DNA from: Geobacteraceae bacterium
GTDB taxonomy: Bacteria > Desulfobacterota > Desulfuromonadia > Geobacterales > Pseudopelobacteraceae
NCBI GenBank assembly: GCA_025355325.1
Contig: JANXZX010000226.1
Location: 1-46,837 of the forward strand
Direction of reading: 5' to 3'
DNA: 46,837 bases
In this document: piece by piece, positions 18,811 through 27,929 of the stretch
Position numbering within the stretch: the stretch's first letter is position 1
Layout of the letters: every line of letters begins with the position of its first letter
Program-made: the position numbers and the translations under genes
The notes under the pieces: generated by a model
What the model was told of the DNA's origin: nothing
Database searches by the model: none
Seen by the model: only the letters and a program-made list of their open reading frames with translations

Positions 18811-19029
18811 TCAATTTTCCCCAATCCACTCAAAGCGCGCCACTAAAAGCCCGTCAACCGGGACATTCTCAACAAAAATGTCAAGCGGCCTGACCCACAG
18901 TGAATGGTCACCATACAGCTTTCGGTAGACAACCATCTCCTCTTCGGTTTCACTGTGACGCGCGACGTCAACCACTTTGTAGAAATTACCTTTGTAATGC
19001 CGGTAGCGGCCGGGTCGGACAGATGTCAT
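18811..19029 (-). CDS. DUF1653 domain protein
   Basis: 72 aa. The whole protein is the DUF1653 domain: VRPGRYRHYKGNFYKVVDVA, HSETEEEMVVYRKLYGDHSL, WVRPLDIFVE. The family is small, cytoplasmic and widespread, with no established function. Start supported by GGAG nine nt upstream. It is followed by uup and preceded by a hairpin terminator that ends the NifU-like gene's transcript. Confidence 0.9.
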   Translation of the reverse strand: MTSVRPGRYRHYKGNFYKVVDVARHSETEEEMVVYRKLYGDHSLWVRPLDIFVENVPVDGLLVARFEWIGEN

Positions 19030-19045
19030 TCTTCATGCTCCAAAA

Positions 19046-19080
19046 CAAACGCTCCGCCAGTTTACCTGAAGGAGCGTTTG
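19046..19080 (-). terminator. Intrinsic terminator after the NifU-like gene
   Basis: A perfect 10-bp stem (CAAACGCTCC with GGAGCGTTTG, 15-nt loop). On the minus strand it is followed by TTTTGG. It lies between the NifU-like gene and the DUF1653 gene. Confidence 0.72.
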
Positions 19081-19102
19081 AATTTAATTATCCGGAATAC
19101 GG

Positions 19103-19324
19103 TCAGACCTGAACGACTTCCACAACTCCCGGAATTTGTTCCTTCATGGCGCGCTCGATCCCCATTTTTAGAGTCATGGTGGACATTGGGCAACTGCCAC
19201 AGGCGCCTTTAAGGCGAACCTTGACGATACCATCTTCCGTAACTTCGACCAGTTCCACATCGCCGCCATCGGCCTGCAGAGCCGGACGTACCTGCTCAAG
19301 AACCTTCAGTACTTCTTCTTTCAT
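19103..19324 (-). CDS. NifU-like Fe-S scaffold domain protein
   Basis: 73 aa, preceded by AAAAAGGAGAATGAGCA. This is the NifU C-terminal/Nfu domain alone: [20 protein letters not shown], then the Fe-S ligand motif [10 protein letters not shown] with C42 and C45, and [17 protein letters not shown]. Nfu-type proteins carry a 4Fe-4S cluster bridged between two subunits and pass it to target enzymes. It is closely followed by aspA upstream (46 bp), so the two may be co-transcribed. Confidence 0.93.
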   Translation of the reverse strand: MKEEVLKVLEQVRPALQADGGDVELVEVTEDGIVKVRLKGACGSCPMSTMTLKMGIERAMKEQIPGVVEVVQV

Positions 19325-19370
19325 TGCTCATTCTCCTTTTTATGTGGTGATGCTCAGCGAAACACTTTTA

Positions 19371-20765
19371 TCACTTCGGCAGCCCCGGTTCGGTCAGGTG
19401 TTCCGGCTGCATGATCTTGTCAAGTTCGTCTGCCGCCATCAACTCCTGCTCCAGCACGATTTGGCGGATACTTTTGCCGCTGGCGACCGATTCCTTGGCG
19501 ATGGCCGCCGAAGCGTTATAGCCGATGTAAGGCGCCAGCACGGTTACCAGACCAAGAGAATCTTCCAGATAATGACGACAGCGAACTTCATTTACTTCTA
19601 TACCGTTTATACAGGATTCGGTGAATTTCTGCACGCAATTCTTGAGCAATTCCATTGAAAATGTCAGATTCCATGAGATCAGCGGCATCATGACATTCAG
19701 CTCCAGCTGCCCCGCCTGGGCTGCCAGCATAACCGCCTGATCACAACCAATCACCTGAAAGCAGACCATGTTGGTCATCTCGGCCATGGAGGGATTAATC
19801 TTGCCCGGCATGATCGACGAACCGGGCTGAATAGCGGGGAGACGGATTTCGTCAAACCCGGTGCGGGGACCGGAAGCAAGCAAACGGAGATCATTGGCGA
19901 TCCGGCCCAGATTGACTGCCGTCCGTCGCAGCGCCGAGGAGAGCGCCAGAAACGGATCCATATTCTGCATCGCTTCGAACAGGTCGGCACTGGCAATCAA
20001 TGGAAATCCGGTGGCAATGGACAGTTCTTCGATCACAGCGGTGATATAGGCCGGTTCAGCATTCAGACCGGTACCGACAGCGGTGCCACCGATGCCAAGC
20101 TCCAGCAAAGCCGGAATACATGCTTCCAGTCCCTCGCGGTTCTTGCGGATCGCAGCGGCGTAGGCGCCGAACTCCTGTCCCATCCTGATCGGTACGGCAT
20201 CCTGCAGGTGGGTGCGCCCCGATTTGAGGATATGATCAAACTCTTTCGCCTTCACAGCCAGGGCCAACTCCAGCCCCTCAAGCGTTTCCAACAGCGGATC
20301 AAGCATCTCCAGCGAGGCGAGACGGATAGCGGTCGGGATAACATCGTTGGTGGACTGCGCCATATTTACGTGGTCATTCGGGTGGAGTGTGGAAAAATCT
20401 CCCCGTTGACGCCCAAGAAGCTCAAGCGCCCGGTTGGCCAGCACCTCATTGGCATTCATGTTGTGCGATGTCCCGGCGCCGGCCTGAAACGGATCGACGA
20501 CAAACTGGTCGGTCAGCGCTCCGGCCAGCACTTCGTCGGCGGCAGCCACAATCACATCGCCGATTTCGGACGCAAGTCGCCCGGTTGCCATATTGGCCTT
20601 CGCAGCGCACTTTTTGATAACCACCGTGCTCCAGACAAAGGCCCGGTGCGGCTTCAAACCGGAAATAGGAAAGTTCTGCACGGCCCGTGCAGTCTGCGCT
20701 CCGTAATAGGCATCCGCCGGTACCGGCATTTCTCCCATGGAGTCTTTTTCAATGCGTGTTGTCAT
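19371..20765 (-). CDS. aspA: Aspartate ammonia-lyase
   Basis: 464 aa, the usual length, with TTGGAGG seven nt before ATG. Aspartase/fumarase superfamily: the N-terminus RIEKDSMGEMPVPADAYYGA, the conserved blocks GAGTSHNMNANEVLANRA, STNDVIPTA, SGRTHLQDAVP and the signature loop GSSIMPGKINP carrying the catalytic serine. The pattern (VDPFQAGAGTSHNMN, GMP-free LNAEPAYI) is closer to B. subtilis/E. coli aspartase than to FumC, so L-aspartate to fumarate plus ammonia is the likely reaction, feeding the citric acid cycle. Class II fumarase is the alternative. Confidence 0.85.
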   Translation of the reverse strand: MTTRIEKDSMGEMPVPADAYYGAQTARAVQNFPISGLKPHRAFVWSTVVIKKCAAKANMATGRLASEIGDVIVAAADEVLAGALTDQFVVDPFQAGAGTSHNMNANEVLANRALELLGRQRGDFSTLHPNDHVNMAQSTNDVIPTAIRLASLEMLDPLLETLEGLELALAVKAKEFDHILKSGRTHLQDAVPIRMGQEFGAYAAAIRKNREGLEACIPALLELGIGGTAVGTGLNAEPAYITAVIEELSIATGFPLIASADLFEAMQNMDPFLALSSALRRTAVNLGRIANDLRLLASGPRTGFDEIRLPAIQPGSSIMPGKINPSMAEMTNMVCFQVIGCDQAVMLAAQAGQLELNVMMPLISWNLTFSMELLKNCVQKFTESCINGIEVNEVRCRHYLEDSLGLVTVLAPYIGYNASAAIAKESVASGKSIRQIVLEQELMAADELDKIMQPEHLTEPGLPK

Positions 20766-20790
20766 GCGGAACCTCCAAGGCTCTAAATAT

Positions 20791-21852
20791 TTAGGCGTCC
20801 GCCTCTATCGCGCAGCTTTGCTCAAGCATAGCGCGATCTCTCTCTAATTCGGCACGTAACTCTTCCTCGCTGGGAAGCACCAAACTGTATTTGCTGGCAA
20901 AGAGCTGGGATTTGTCAGCCAGCAGTGAATATTTGGCAACGGCGGCATTACGTTCGGAACAGAGGATAAGTCCCAGAGTAGGGTTATCGCCTTCGCCACG
21001 CAGCTGTTCTTCAAACACCCGTACGTACATATCCATCTGCCCCACGTCCTGATGAGTGAGCTTGCCAACTTTTAGGTCAATCAGGACAAAGCACTTGAGC
21101 AAGTAGTTATAAAAGACCAGATCGACGAAACAATCCTCTCCCTCAACACGCAGGTGTTTCTGGCGGGCGACAAAGGCGAAACCTTTTCCCAGTTCCATCA
21201 GAAATTGCTGGAGTTGATTGAGCAGCCCCTGTTCGAGATTTTGTTCGTATAGTCCGGAATCGGCGCGAACGCCAAGGAATTCGAGGACATATGGATCACG
21301 GATAAAATCACGCGGGTCAGTGGGTGCCTGTTGAGCAATTAGGGCATCAGCCTCGGCATGCACACCCTCCTTGTCCTGGCTGGCCAGCAGGCGCTCATAA
21401 AACAGCGTACTTATCTGGCGGTCCAGTGCCCGTACGCTCCAACCCTGATTTGCGGCTTCGTTGACATACCAGAGGCGGGCTTGCGGGTTTTTGATACGCA
21501 TGAGCATCTTGAAATGAGACCAGCGCAATTCTCTCCACACTGTGGAGAGAATTGGGAATTCCAGGTAAAACTGCCGGTAATTCCAAAGGCTCTATGCGGA
21601 GAATCCCTCGCCGAACTCTGCTGAAAGGCGCTTCGCTAGTTCCGGAAGAACACGTTTGCCGTATTCCGCCCTTTTTTCCCCACCCTGTTCATCTTCCACA
21701 ATTAACCGCCCTACCTGCCAGTAGGCCTGAACCATGGTGTCGTTAATCGCCTGGCGCGCATGTTTTCTGGCAGACAGGAGCACATCGCGGATGCCGTGGT
21801 AGAGTTCGATTTTTTCAGCGGCGTCCGTCTGAACGGGGGTAAGATCAATCAT
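20791..21852 (-). pseudogene. PDDEXK nuclease domain (DUF1016, YhcG-like) gene interrupted by one amber codon
   Basis: The two halves lie in the same frame with a single TAG at 21592-21594 between them; read through, the product would be 353 aa, the normal length of DUF1016 proteins. N-terminal part: RQAINDTMVQAYWQVGRLIV and YGKRVLPELAKRLSAEFG. Across the stop the family motif continues without a gap (GFSA-stop-SLWNYRQFYLEFPILST). The C-terminal part has the nuclease core VDLVFYNYLLKCFVLIDLK and GQMDMYVRVFEEQLRGEGDN. The N-terminal half has a good Shine-Dalgarno (GAGGAGGTGGCCACCG before ATG). Internal initiation at GTG 21540 could make the nuclease half alone. A glutamine CAG to TAG change is the simplest origin. 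Confidence 0.85.
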
Positions 21853-21951
21853 CGGTGGCCACCTCCTCGCCGATTAGGCCCATGCGGTTTTTGATTACGT
21901 GGCATGTTTCACCGTTATCACAAATTATTGAAGAGCTATAGCAAAACATGA

Positions 21952-22959
21952 CTAAAATTCAATATTGGGCCGGATAACCGCTATGACTCTCTGAGAGCCG
22001 CTATCATGCAGCCGACCGCTGTAAATTGCCGGATTTTCCCAGATAAATCCGACATCCAGCTTCAGGGCAACGTGCCATTTGGGGATCGGAATTTTTTTGC
22101 CTACCGTATATTCCTGACGGAGCGGAGTACCGTCCTTCATGGAAAAATCCCAGCGAAAATCAACTGAACTGTTATCGAGAAAACTTAAAAAAGCCGCACC
22201 GAAATCAAGGTTACTGCGCCTGAACCCAAGATAGGCGGTGTTGGAGATATCCGGGTTGTCATGAATTTTTGCACCAACGCGAAAACTCCAGCTTAATTTA
22301 TCATCTTTAAAAGCCCGGTCACCTTTCAGTTTCCACTCTGATTCAAGGTTATTGTCCGGGATCAGCACGTTACGCTTGATATGCTGGTTGGAATAACTGA
22401 AGAGATACCCCATGTACCCCTTGTTTGAGCTGATTTTCCCCTCGCCCGGCCTGACGAAGCTGACCAGGTCGCCAAAAAAAACCGTGAATGCGTACGGTTC
22501 CTGAAACCCGGCGGTGACAGCCTCCAATAAATTAAGATCGCCACTGCCAAGATTAAAATTTCGGTAAAAAACAGGGGTGTATTTTTTAGTGCCAACTCCA
22601 AGGAGCGGCATTGGAAAGACCGCTGCTTCCAACAGCATGAAGCGTGGAGAGAGGACGTTTTTGAAAAGGTGGCGATAGATTTCAAATTCATTTTTTTCGG
22701 TTACCTGCGGTATCGGCGCATCGGTAAACGGTATTATGAGCGACACATTGCTGTAATACGGATCAAGCTCCCAGCTAAATTCGTTTGGCGCTTTTATTGG
22801 TGCTGGACGTGGAGATTGAGATGATTGAGAGGCAGGCGCAGTGACGGGAGCCAGACCATTCTCCAGGTTATTTTCCGTAACGCTGCTTCCCTCTCCGTAA
22901 ACCAGCACTGGAATGAGCACTATAAGGATGCAGGACATCAAAACAAAAAGCCTTGTCAT
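21952..22959 (-). CDS. Outer-membrane-like protein of unknown function
   Basis: 335 aa. Signal peptide MTRLFVLMSCILIVLIPVLV, then a Pro/Ser/Ala-rich linker (30-58). The remainder alternates aromatic and polar residues (MGYLFSYSNQHIKRNVLIPD, LSWSFRVGAKIHDN, VDFRWDFSMKDGTPLRQEYT) and ends in phenylalanine (RPNIEF), all typical of beta-barrel outer membrane proteins. I do not recognise a family. It starts 10 bp after the ABC-F stop codon, so it is probably translated from the same mRNA. Confidence 0.72.
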   Translation of the reverse strand: MTRLFVLMSCILIVLIPVLVYGEGSSVTENNLENGLAPVTAPASQSSQSPRPAPIKAPNEFSWELDPYYSNVSLIIPFTDAPIPQVTEKNEFEIYRHLFKNVLSPRFMLLEAAVFPMPLLGVGTKKYTPVFYRNFNLGSGDLNLLEAVTAGFQEPYAFTVFFGDLVSFVRPGEGKISSNKGYMGYLFSYSNQHIKRNVLIPDNNLESEWKLKGDRAFKDDKLSWSFRVGAKIHDNPDISNTAYLGFRRSNLDFGAAFLSFLDNSSVDFRWDFSMKDGTPLRQEYTVGKKIPIPKWHVALKLDVGFIWENPAIYSGRLHDSGSQRVIAVIRPNIEF

Positions 22960-22969
22960 AGTTGGTCAC

Positions 22970-24910
22970 TCACCCCGATAGCTCTTCCCACTCCCCATAC
23001 AACTCTTCCAGGCGGGCATTCAGCACTGCATGACGTTCGCCCCCCTGCAGCCCCCGCTCCGGATCGTCGAAGAAACCGGGGGCATTCATCTCCCCTTCCA
23101 ACTGTGCAAGCTCCTTTTCTACGGCTGCAATCAGTGCCTCGATCTCTCCCATTCGCTTCTGGCGCGATTGATCCTCGCGCTTGCGGCGTTTTTCCTCTTC
23201 ACGGTCTTTCAGCCGCACTTCCTTGTTCTGCGGTGGTAACGGGGACAGAGATGTTTCGTTGACGGCTGACGGCACAACAGCTCCCGATAACGGCGTAACC
23301 GCTGCCTGAATTCCGGCCTTCTTTCCCAGATAGTATTCGTAATCACCAAAATAATTCTCGACCCTGCCGCTGTCAACCTCAACGACCCGCGTCGCCAGGG
23401 CATTAACGAAATAACGATCATGCGATACGAACACGACAGTGCCGTCAAAACCCTTGAGGGCATCCAGCAATACTTCCTTGCTGTTCAAATCCAGATGGTT
23501 GGTCGGTTCGTCCATCAACAGCAGGTTGGACGGACGCAAAAGCATCTTGGCCAGCGCCAGACGATTGCGTTCTCCTCCGGACAGGACACTGACTTTTTTG
23601 TGAATATCGTCGCCCGAGAAGAGAAACGCACCGAGAATATCCCGCAGCCGCGGCACCATATCGTACGGGGCATCGGCATACAGTTCGTCGTAGGCCGAGC
23701 GGGACTGTTCCAGAACGTTAGCCTGATCCTGAGCAAAATAATCCATACTGACATTGTGCCCGATAATCCGCTCACCCCCCTGAAATTCTCCCCCGGCCAG
23801 CACCGCCATGAGGGTCGATTTCCCGGCGCCGTTATGTCCGACGAGGGCGACGCGTTCACCTTTTTCAATCGTCAGATCGATCCGGTTCAGAACGGTATGG
23901 TCGCCAAACGAGCGCGTCAATCCCTTTAGTTCAACGACATTTTTTCCGCTCTTGGGAGCTTCCGGAAACTGGAAACGGATTCTTTTCCGTTCGGGTGGGA
24001 GCACGATCCGCTCTACTTTTTCAAGCTGCTTGATCCGTGACTGCACCTGTGAGGCCTTGTTGGCCTGATAACGGAAACGGCGGATAAAATCCTCTGTTTT
24101 CTCAATCTCATCATCCTGAATCCGCTTCGCATTGCGCAGAGCGGTGACGCGTTCCTCGCGCTGGACAAGGTAGGTCGAATAGCGGCAGTGATAATCCGTT
24201 ATCGTGTGGTTCCATACTTCGGCAATGCGGCTGCAGACGCTATCCATAAAGAAACGGTCATGGGAAACCAGAATCACCGAACCGGGGTAGGCGCAGAGAT
24301 ATTCCTCCAGCCAGTTGCGGGCCTCGATGTCCAGGTGGTTGGTCGGTTCGTCCAGCAGCAACACATCCGGTTTCTGCAACAGCAGACAGGCCAGGGCGAT
24401 GCGCATCTGCCAGCCGCCGGAGAATTCGCCGCAGTCGCGGTGCCAATCGGACTGGGCAAATCCAAGTCCCTTCAAGACCGTACCGATTTCAGCCTCCATC
24501 GTGTAGCCGCCGCCGTGGCGAAACTGTTCCTGCAATTCGCCGTAACGCGCCAGGAACTGATCATGCTCTGGGGAATCGTGGGGGAGCTTTTCCAGATCCT
24601 GTCCGATCCGGTGCAGTTCCTCCTCCATCGCCAGCAGTTCGGCAAGGGCGGCACGGGCTTCGTGGAACAGCGACCGGCCGGTCGTGACAATACCGTCCTG
24701 CGGCAGATAGGAAGCTTTGGCTCCACGGGCAAACTGGATCTCGCCGGAAGACGGTTCGGTCAAACCGGCGACGATTTTCATCAGCGTCGATTTTCCAGCG
24801 CCGTTTTCGCCGACCAGCGCCACCCGCTCACCCTTTTTCAGGTGCCAGGAAATGGTGGTGAAGAGAGGGGTTCCTGCGAAGTCTTTGGATAGATTTATGA
24901 GTTGGAGCAT
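22970..24910 (-). CDS. ABC-F family ATPase (YheS/YfmR-like)
   Basis: 646 aa. Two ABC domains: Walker A GENGAGKST and GHNGAGKST, signatures EFSGGWQMR and VLSGGERNR, Walker B LLLDEPTNHLD twice. The linker (RIQDDEIEKTEDFIRRFRYQ, KASQVQSRIKQLEKVERI) matches the P-site tRNA interaction motif region of ABC-F translation factors. The C-terminal coiled coil (KRMGEIEALIAAVEKELAQL) and the linker distinguish it from the Uup at 16839. No export function is expected because there is no membrane domain; a ribosome-associated or translation role is inferred. No Shine-Dalgarno is seen before ATG 24910. Confidence 0.9.
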   Translation of the reverse strand: MLQLINLSKDFAGTPLFTTISWHLKKGERVALVGENGAGKSTLMKIVAGLTEPSSGEIQFARGAKASYLPQDGIVTTGRSLFHEARAALAELLAMEEELHRIGQDLEKLPHDSPEHDQFLARYGELQEQFRHGGGYTMEAEIGTVLKGLGFAQSDWHRDCGEFSGGWQMRIALACLLLQKPDVLLLDEPTNHLDIEARNWLEEYLCAYPGSVILVSHDRFFMDSVCSRIAEVWNHTITDYHCRYSTYLVQREERVTALRNAKRIQDDEIEKTEDFIRRFRYQANKASQVQSRIKQLEKVERIVLPPERKRIRFQFPEAPKSGKNVVELKGLTRSFGDHTVLNRIDLTIEKGERVALVGHNGAGKSTLMAVLAGGEFQGGERIIGHNVSMDYFAQDQANVLEQSRSAYDELYADAPYDMVPRLRDILGAFLFSGDDIHKKVSVLSGGERNRLALAKMLLRPSNLLLMDEPTNHLDLNSKEVLLDALKGFDGTVVFVSHDRYFVNALATRVVEVDSGRVENYFGDYEYYLGKKAGIQAAVTPLSGAVVPSAVNETSLSPLPPQNKEVRLKDREEEKRRKREDQSRQKRMGEIEALIAAVEKELAQLEGEMNAPGFFDDPERGLQGGERHAVLNARLEELYGEWEELSG

Positions 24911-24982
24911 GCTGGTGTTGTAGCATGAAACGTGCTCATCGGCAAGTGGAGCGGAAACACAGGGAACAGACCATCGCTGCGC

Positions 24983-25010
24983 TTGCTCAATTGGATAAAA
25001 CTGTTAGAAT
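24983..25010 (+). promoter_or_regulatory. Candidate sigma-70 promoter for the serine protease gene
   Basis: TTGCTC (-35) and TAGAAT (-10) with a 16-bp spacer, about 60 bp before ATG 25069. This is the best match I see in the 158-bp gap, but it is only a visual match. Confidence 0.35.
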
Positions 25011-25068
25011 GAGGCATTGCCGCAAGGATGAGTAAGGACATCACGTCGATGATAGTTGAGGAGCCGTC

Positions 25069-25998
25069 ATGAAGAACCTTTTTTTGAGCATCATCATATC
25101 GTTGCTGATATCCGTATCAGCATCCCCTGTTTTTTCTGATGAAGCGAAAGAGACCCTCTATTCTCAAATCAATAGAACCGTGATCAGGCTTGAGCATTAT
25201 GAAACTGTAAGCCAGGAGGGGTCGAACGTTGCCAGAAGAAAAAACGTCCCGGACGGCACCGCATTCTTCGTGGTCAATGGCAGCAATCTCTTCATAGTGA
25301 CTGCCCGCCACGTGGTGGATAGAGCATACAACCTCCACGCCCGGGTTCAGTGTAAAAACAGCAAAACCGGCGAAAAGAAGGTCGTCATATTGAAACTGCC
25401 CAGAGACAAATGGACATTTCATAAAAACACCGGGGACAGCACGACAAGTTTTGTGGATGTTGCCGTGATGAAAATATTTGCGATGCGCGATTGGTCAATT
25501 GTGCATTTCCGGTATGAACCTGATGAATCTGCCAGCCTGAACAAAAACCAACTCCCTCCGGAGGATGCCGAACCGCCTGCGCCTATTCTCGTGTTCGGTT
25601 TTCCGGCCAATGTCGGCTTCGAGCTGAATGAGCAAAATCCCCTGGTGCGTTTCGGCATCGTTTCGCTGAAGGCGGGGAAAAAGTTCATCAAGCTGAGTAG
25701 CGGCAAGTATGTTGATGAACGATGCTGCCTTATTGACGCACGAATTTTTGGCGGCAACAGCGGCAGTCCCGTCATGAATCAAATAGCTCCCGGCAATGCA
25801 GAGCCGAAACTGCTCGGCCTGGTAACGGCAGCAAGTAAAAATCTCGATTTCGCCATTATCGAGCCGGTATCAAGAATCAGGGAAACGATAGATTCCGCCA
25901 AAGACAAAGAGCCATACGGCACGTGGGAAGAAATAAAGGGCAAGACCGAGTTGGCCACGGACAGGGAAATTCAGGACAATGTGGACGAGATCAAATAA
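25069..25998 (+). CDS. Secreted trypsin-like serine protease
   Basis: 309 aa, with GAGGAGCCGTC before ATG. Signal peptide MKNLFLSIIISLLISVSAS with cleavage near VFSDEA. The chymotrypsin-fold triad is visible: H81 in FIVTARHVVD, D130 in SFVDVAVMKI, and S231 in FGGNSGSPV, with FVVNGSNLFIV forming the preceding strand. No PDZ domain follows; the C-terminal 60 residues are charged and helical. It resembles the non-PDZ trypsin-like peptidases of the HtrA superfamily acting in the periplasm. It lies 15 bp upstream of the HlyD-like gene and could be co-transcribed with the efflux operon. Confidence 0.88.
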   Translation: MKNLFLSIIISLLISVSASPVFSDEAKETLYSQINRTVIRLEHYETVSQEGSNVARRKNVPDGTAFFVVNGSNLFIVTARHVVDRAYNLHARVQCKNSKTGEKKVVILKLPRDKWTFHKNTGDSTTSFVDVAVMKIFAMRDWSIVHFRYEPDESASLNKNQLPPEDAEPPAPILVFGFPANVGFELNEQNPLVRFGIVSLKAGKKFIKLSSGKYVDERCCLIDARIFGGNSGSPVMNQIAPGNAEPKLLGLVTAASKNLDFAIIEPVSRIRETIDSAKDKEPYGTWEEIKGKTELATDREIQDNVDEIK

Positions 25999-26013
25999 AG
26001 GATCAACCTTACG

Positions 26014-27006
26014 ATGAACGGAACGGGACCTATGAAATGCAGTCTATTCAAGTATATCGCTACTTCCGTAGTACTTATCTCCGGTTTGGCCGCCTGTAAT
26101 CGCACTCCGGCGGCGGACACCGTGCAGGGCTACATCGAAGGGGAGTTTGTTTATATTGCCGCTCCCCAGGCTGGCAGGCTGGAGACGCTTTTCGTGCAGC
26201 GCGGTGCCAGCGTAAAAGCGGGCGAGCCGCTGTTCGCACTGGAAAACGTTCAGGAAAAAACGGCTCGTGACGAAACAAAGCTCCGCCTTGCCCAGATTCG
26301 GGCCCAGGTGGCAGATGCCAAAAAAGGGAAAAGGCCGACGGAAATTGAAGCCACCACCGCACAGCTGAATCTGGCACGAACCGCATTGCAATTCTCGGAA
26401 AAAGAGCTTGCCCGCCAGGAACGCCTGTTAACGGCTAAAGTGGTGCCGTTGCAGGAGGTTGACCGGCTGCGCTCCCTGCGCGACCAGGATCGGCAGCGCG
26501 TGGCCCAGCTTGAAGCCGAGCTAGGCACGGCAAAGCTCGGCGCACGCAATGACCAGATAGCGGCGACCGAGGCCAGCATGCAGGCTCTGGAAGCGGCATT
26601 GACCAGGAGCGAATGGGATCTTGGCCAGAAGCGACAGACTGCACCAGCGGCAGGATTGGTGTTTGATACGCTGTTCCGTAGCGGCGAATGGGTCACTGCC
26701 GGGAAGCCGGTTGTAATCCTGCTGCCGCCGCAGAACATCAAAGTCCGTACTTTTGTGCCGCAGCCGCTTTTGGCATCAATCCATCAGGGGAGCAAAGTAC
26801 AGGTGACGGTTGATGGCGCGCCTGCCCCGCTGTCCGCAACCGTGAGCTTCATTTCGCCCCAGGCCGAGTACACCCCGCCGGTCATCTATAGTCGGGAGAA
26901 TCGTCAGAAACTGGTCTACATGATCGAACTGGCCTTCGATCCGGCAACGGCGGCCCGGCTGCATCCGGGGCAACCGGTTGATGTACGGTTCGGCTCAGGA
27001 TCATGA
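26014..27006 (+). CDS. HlyD/YbhG-like membrane fusion protein of an ABC efflux system
   Basis: 330 aa from ATG 26014; ATG 26032 (MKCSLFKYI) is an alternative that gives a cleaner signal peptide. Lipobox ISGLAAC. The lipoyl-like domain is in AAPQAGRLETLFVQRGASVK and PLFALENV; a long alpha hairpin covers about 75-215 (LRLAQIRAQVADAKKGKRP, ARQERLLTAKVV, QVAQLEAELGTAKLGARNDQ-like); beta domains follow (RTFVPQPLLASIHQGSKVQV). It would link the inner-membrane ABC transporter to an outer membrane channel. Stop and next start overlap (ATGA). Confidence 0.86.
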   Translation: MNGTGPMKCSLFKYIATSVVLISGLAACNRTPAADTVQGYIEGEFVYIAAPQAGRLETLFVQRGASVKAGEPLFALENVQEKTARDETKLRLAQIRAQVADAKKGKRPTEIEATTAQLNLARTALQFSEKELARQERLLTAKVVPLQEVDRLRSLRDQDRQRVAQLEAELGTAKLGARNDQIAATEASMQALEAALTRSEWDLGQKRQTAPAAGLVFDTLFRSGEWVTAGKPVVILLPPQNIKVRTFVPQPLLASIHQGSKVQVTVDGAPAPLSATVSFISPQAEYTPPVIYSRENRQKLVYMIELAFDPATAARLHPGQPVDVRFGSGS

Positions 27007-27929
27007 CGGATAGCTTCGCCATTGATGTGCGCGGCATGACGAAGCGCTTCGGGGAGCATACCGTCGTCAACGGCATCGATCTACAGGTGCGCCGGGGTGA
27101 GGTGTATGGCTTTCTCGGCCCGAACGGCAGCGGCAAAACCACCTTTATCCGTATGCTCTGCGGTCTGCTGGCAGCAGACGCGGGCGAAGGAACCTGCCTC
27201 GGCTTCGATGTCATCAACGAAAGTGAAGCGATCAAGCGCCAGGTCGGTTATATGACCCAGCGTTTCAGCTTTTATGAAGATTTAAGCATTGCCGAAAATC
27301 TTGATTTCGTGGCACGCATGTACGGCATCCCGAACCGCCGTGACGCGGTGCGGGAAAGCATAGAACGGCTCGGCCTGGCCGGGCGGCAAAAACAGCTGGC
27401 CGGCGAACTTTCCGGGGGCTGGAAACAGCGCCTCGCCCTCGCGGCCTGCCTGATACACCAGCCAAAACTGCTGCTGCTCGATGAACCGACCGCCGGGGTT
27501 GACCCAAAAGCGCGCCGTGACTTTTGGGAACAGATTCACGATCTAGCTGGTCAGGGCCTGACGTTTTTGATCACCACGCACTACATGGACGAGGCTGAGC
27601 GTTGCGACCGCCTTGCCTACCTTTCCTATGGCAATCTTCTGACCAACGGCACGGCAGCCGAAGTGATTGCCGGTGCGGGGTTGACCACCTGGCTGGTTAA
27701 CGGCCCGGATCTGCAGGAGATTGCCAGCCGACTGCGCAGCACGCCAGGGGTGCAGCAGGCGGTGGCATTCGGTACCCGGCTCCATGTAAGCGGCACTGAT
27801 GCAGATTCCCTGGAACAGGCGATTGCCCCCTTCCGCGCGGAGCCATGCATCTGGCAGCAGATCAACCCCGGGCTTGAGGATGTCTTTATTCATCTGATGG
27901 GCAGATCCAAGGATAATTTTTCCCTATGA
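27003..27929 (+). CDS. ABC transporter ATP-binding protein (YbhF-half-like)
   Basis: 308 aa. Walker A GPNGSGKTT, Q loop VGYMTQRFSFYEDLS, signature ELSGGWKQRLALAAC, Walker B LLLLDEPTAGVD, H loop FLITTHYMDEAERC. The C-terminal ~90 residues form the accessory domain of ABC-2-type exporters. E. coli YbhF has two ATPase halves; this one has a single half, so it probably works as a dimer with the permease. Overlaps both neighbours by 4 bp. Confidence 0.93.
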   Translation: MTDSFAIDVRGMTKRFGEHTVVNGIDLQVRRGEVYGFLGPNGSGKTTFIRMLCGLLAADAGEGTCLGFDVINESEAIKRQVGYMTQRFSFYEDLSIAENLDFVARMYGIPNRRDAVRESIERLGLAGRQKQLAGELSGGWKQRLALAACLIHQPKLLLLDEPTAGVDPKARRDFWEQIHDLAGQGLTFLITTHYMDEAERCDRLAYLSYGNLLTNGTAAEVIAGAGLTTWLVNGPDLQEIASRLRSTPGVQQAVAFGTRLHVSGTDADSLEQAIAPFRAEPCIWQQINPGLEDVFIHLMGRSKDNFSL

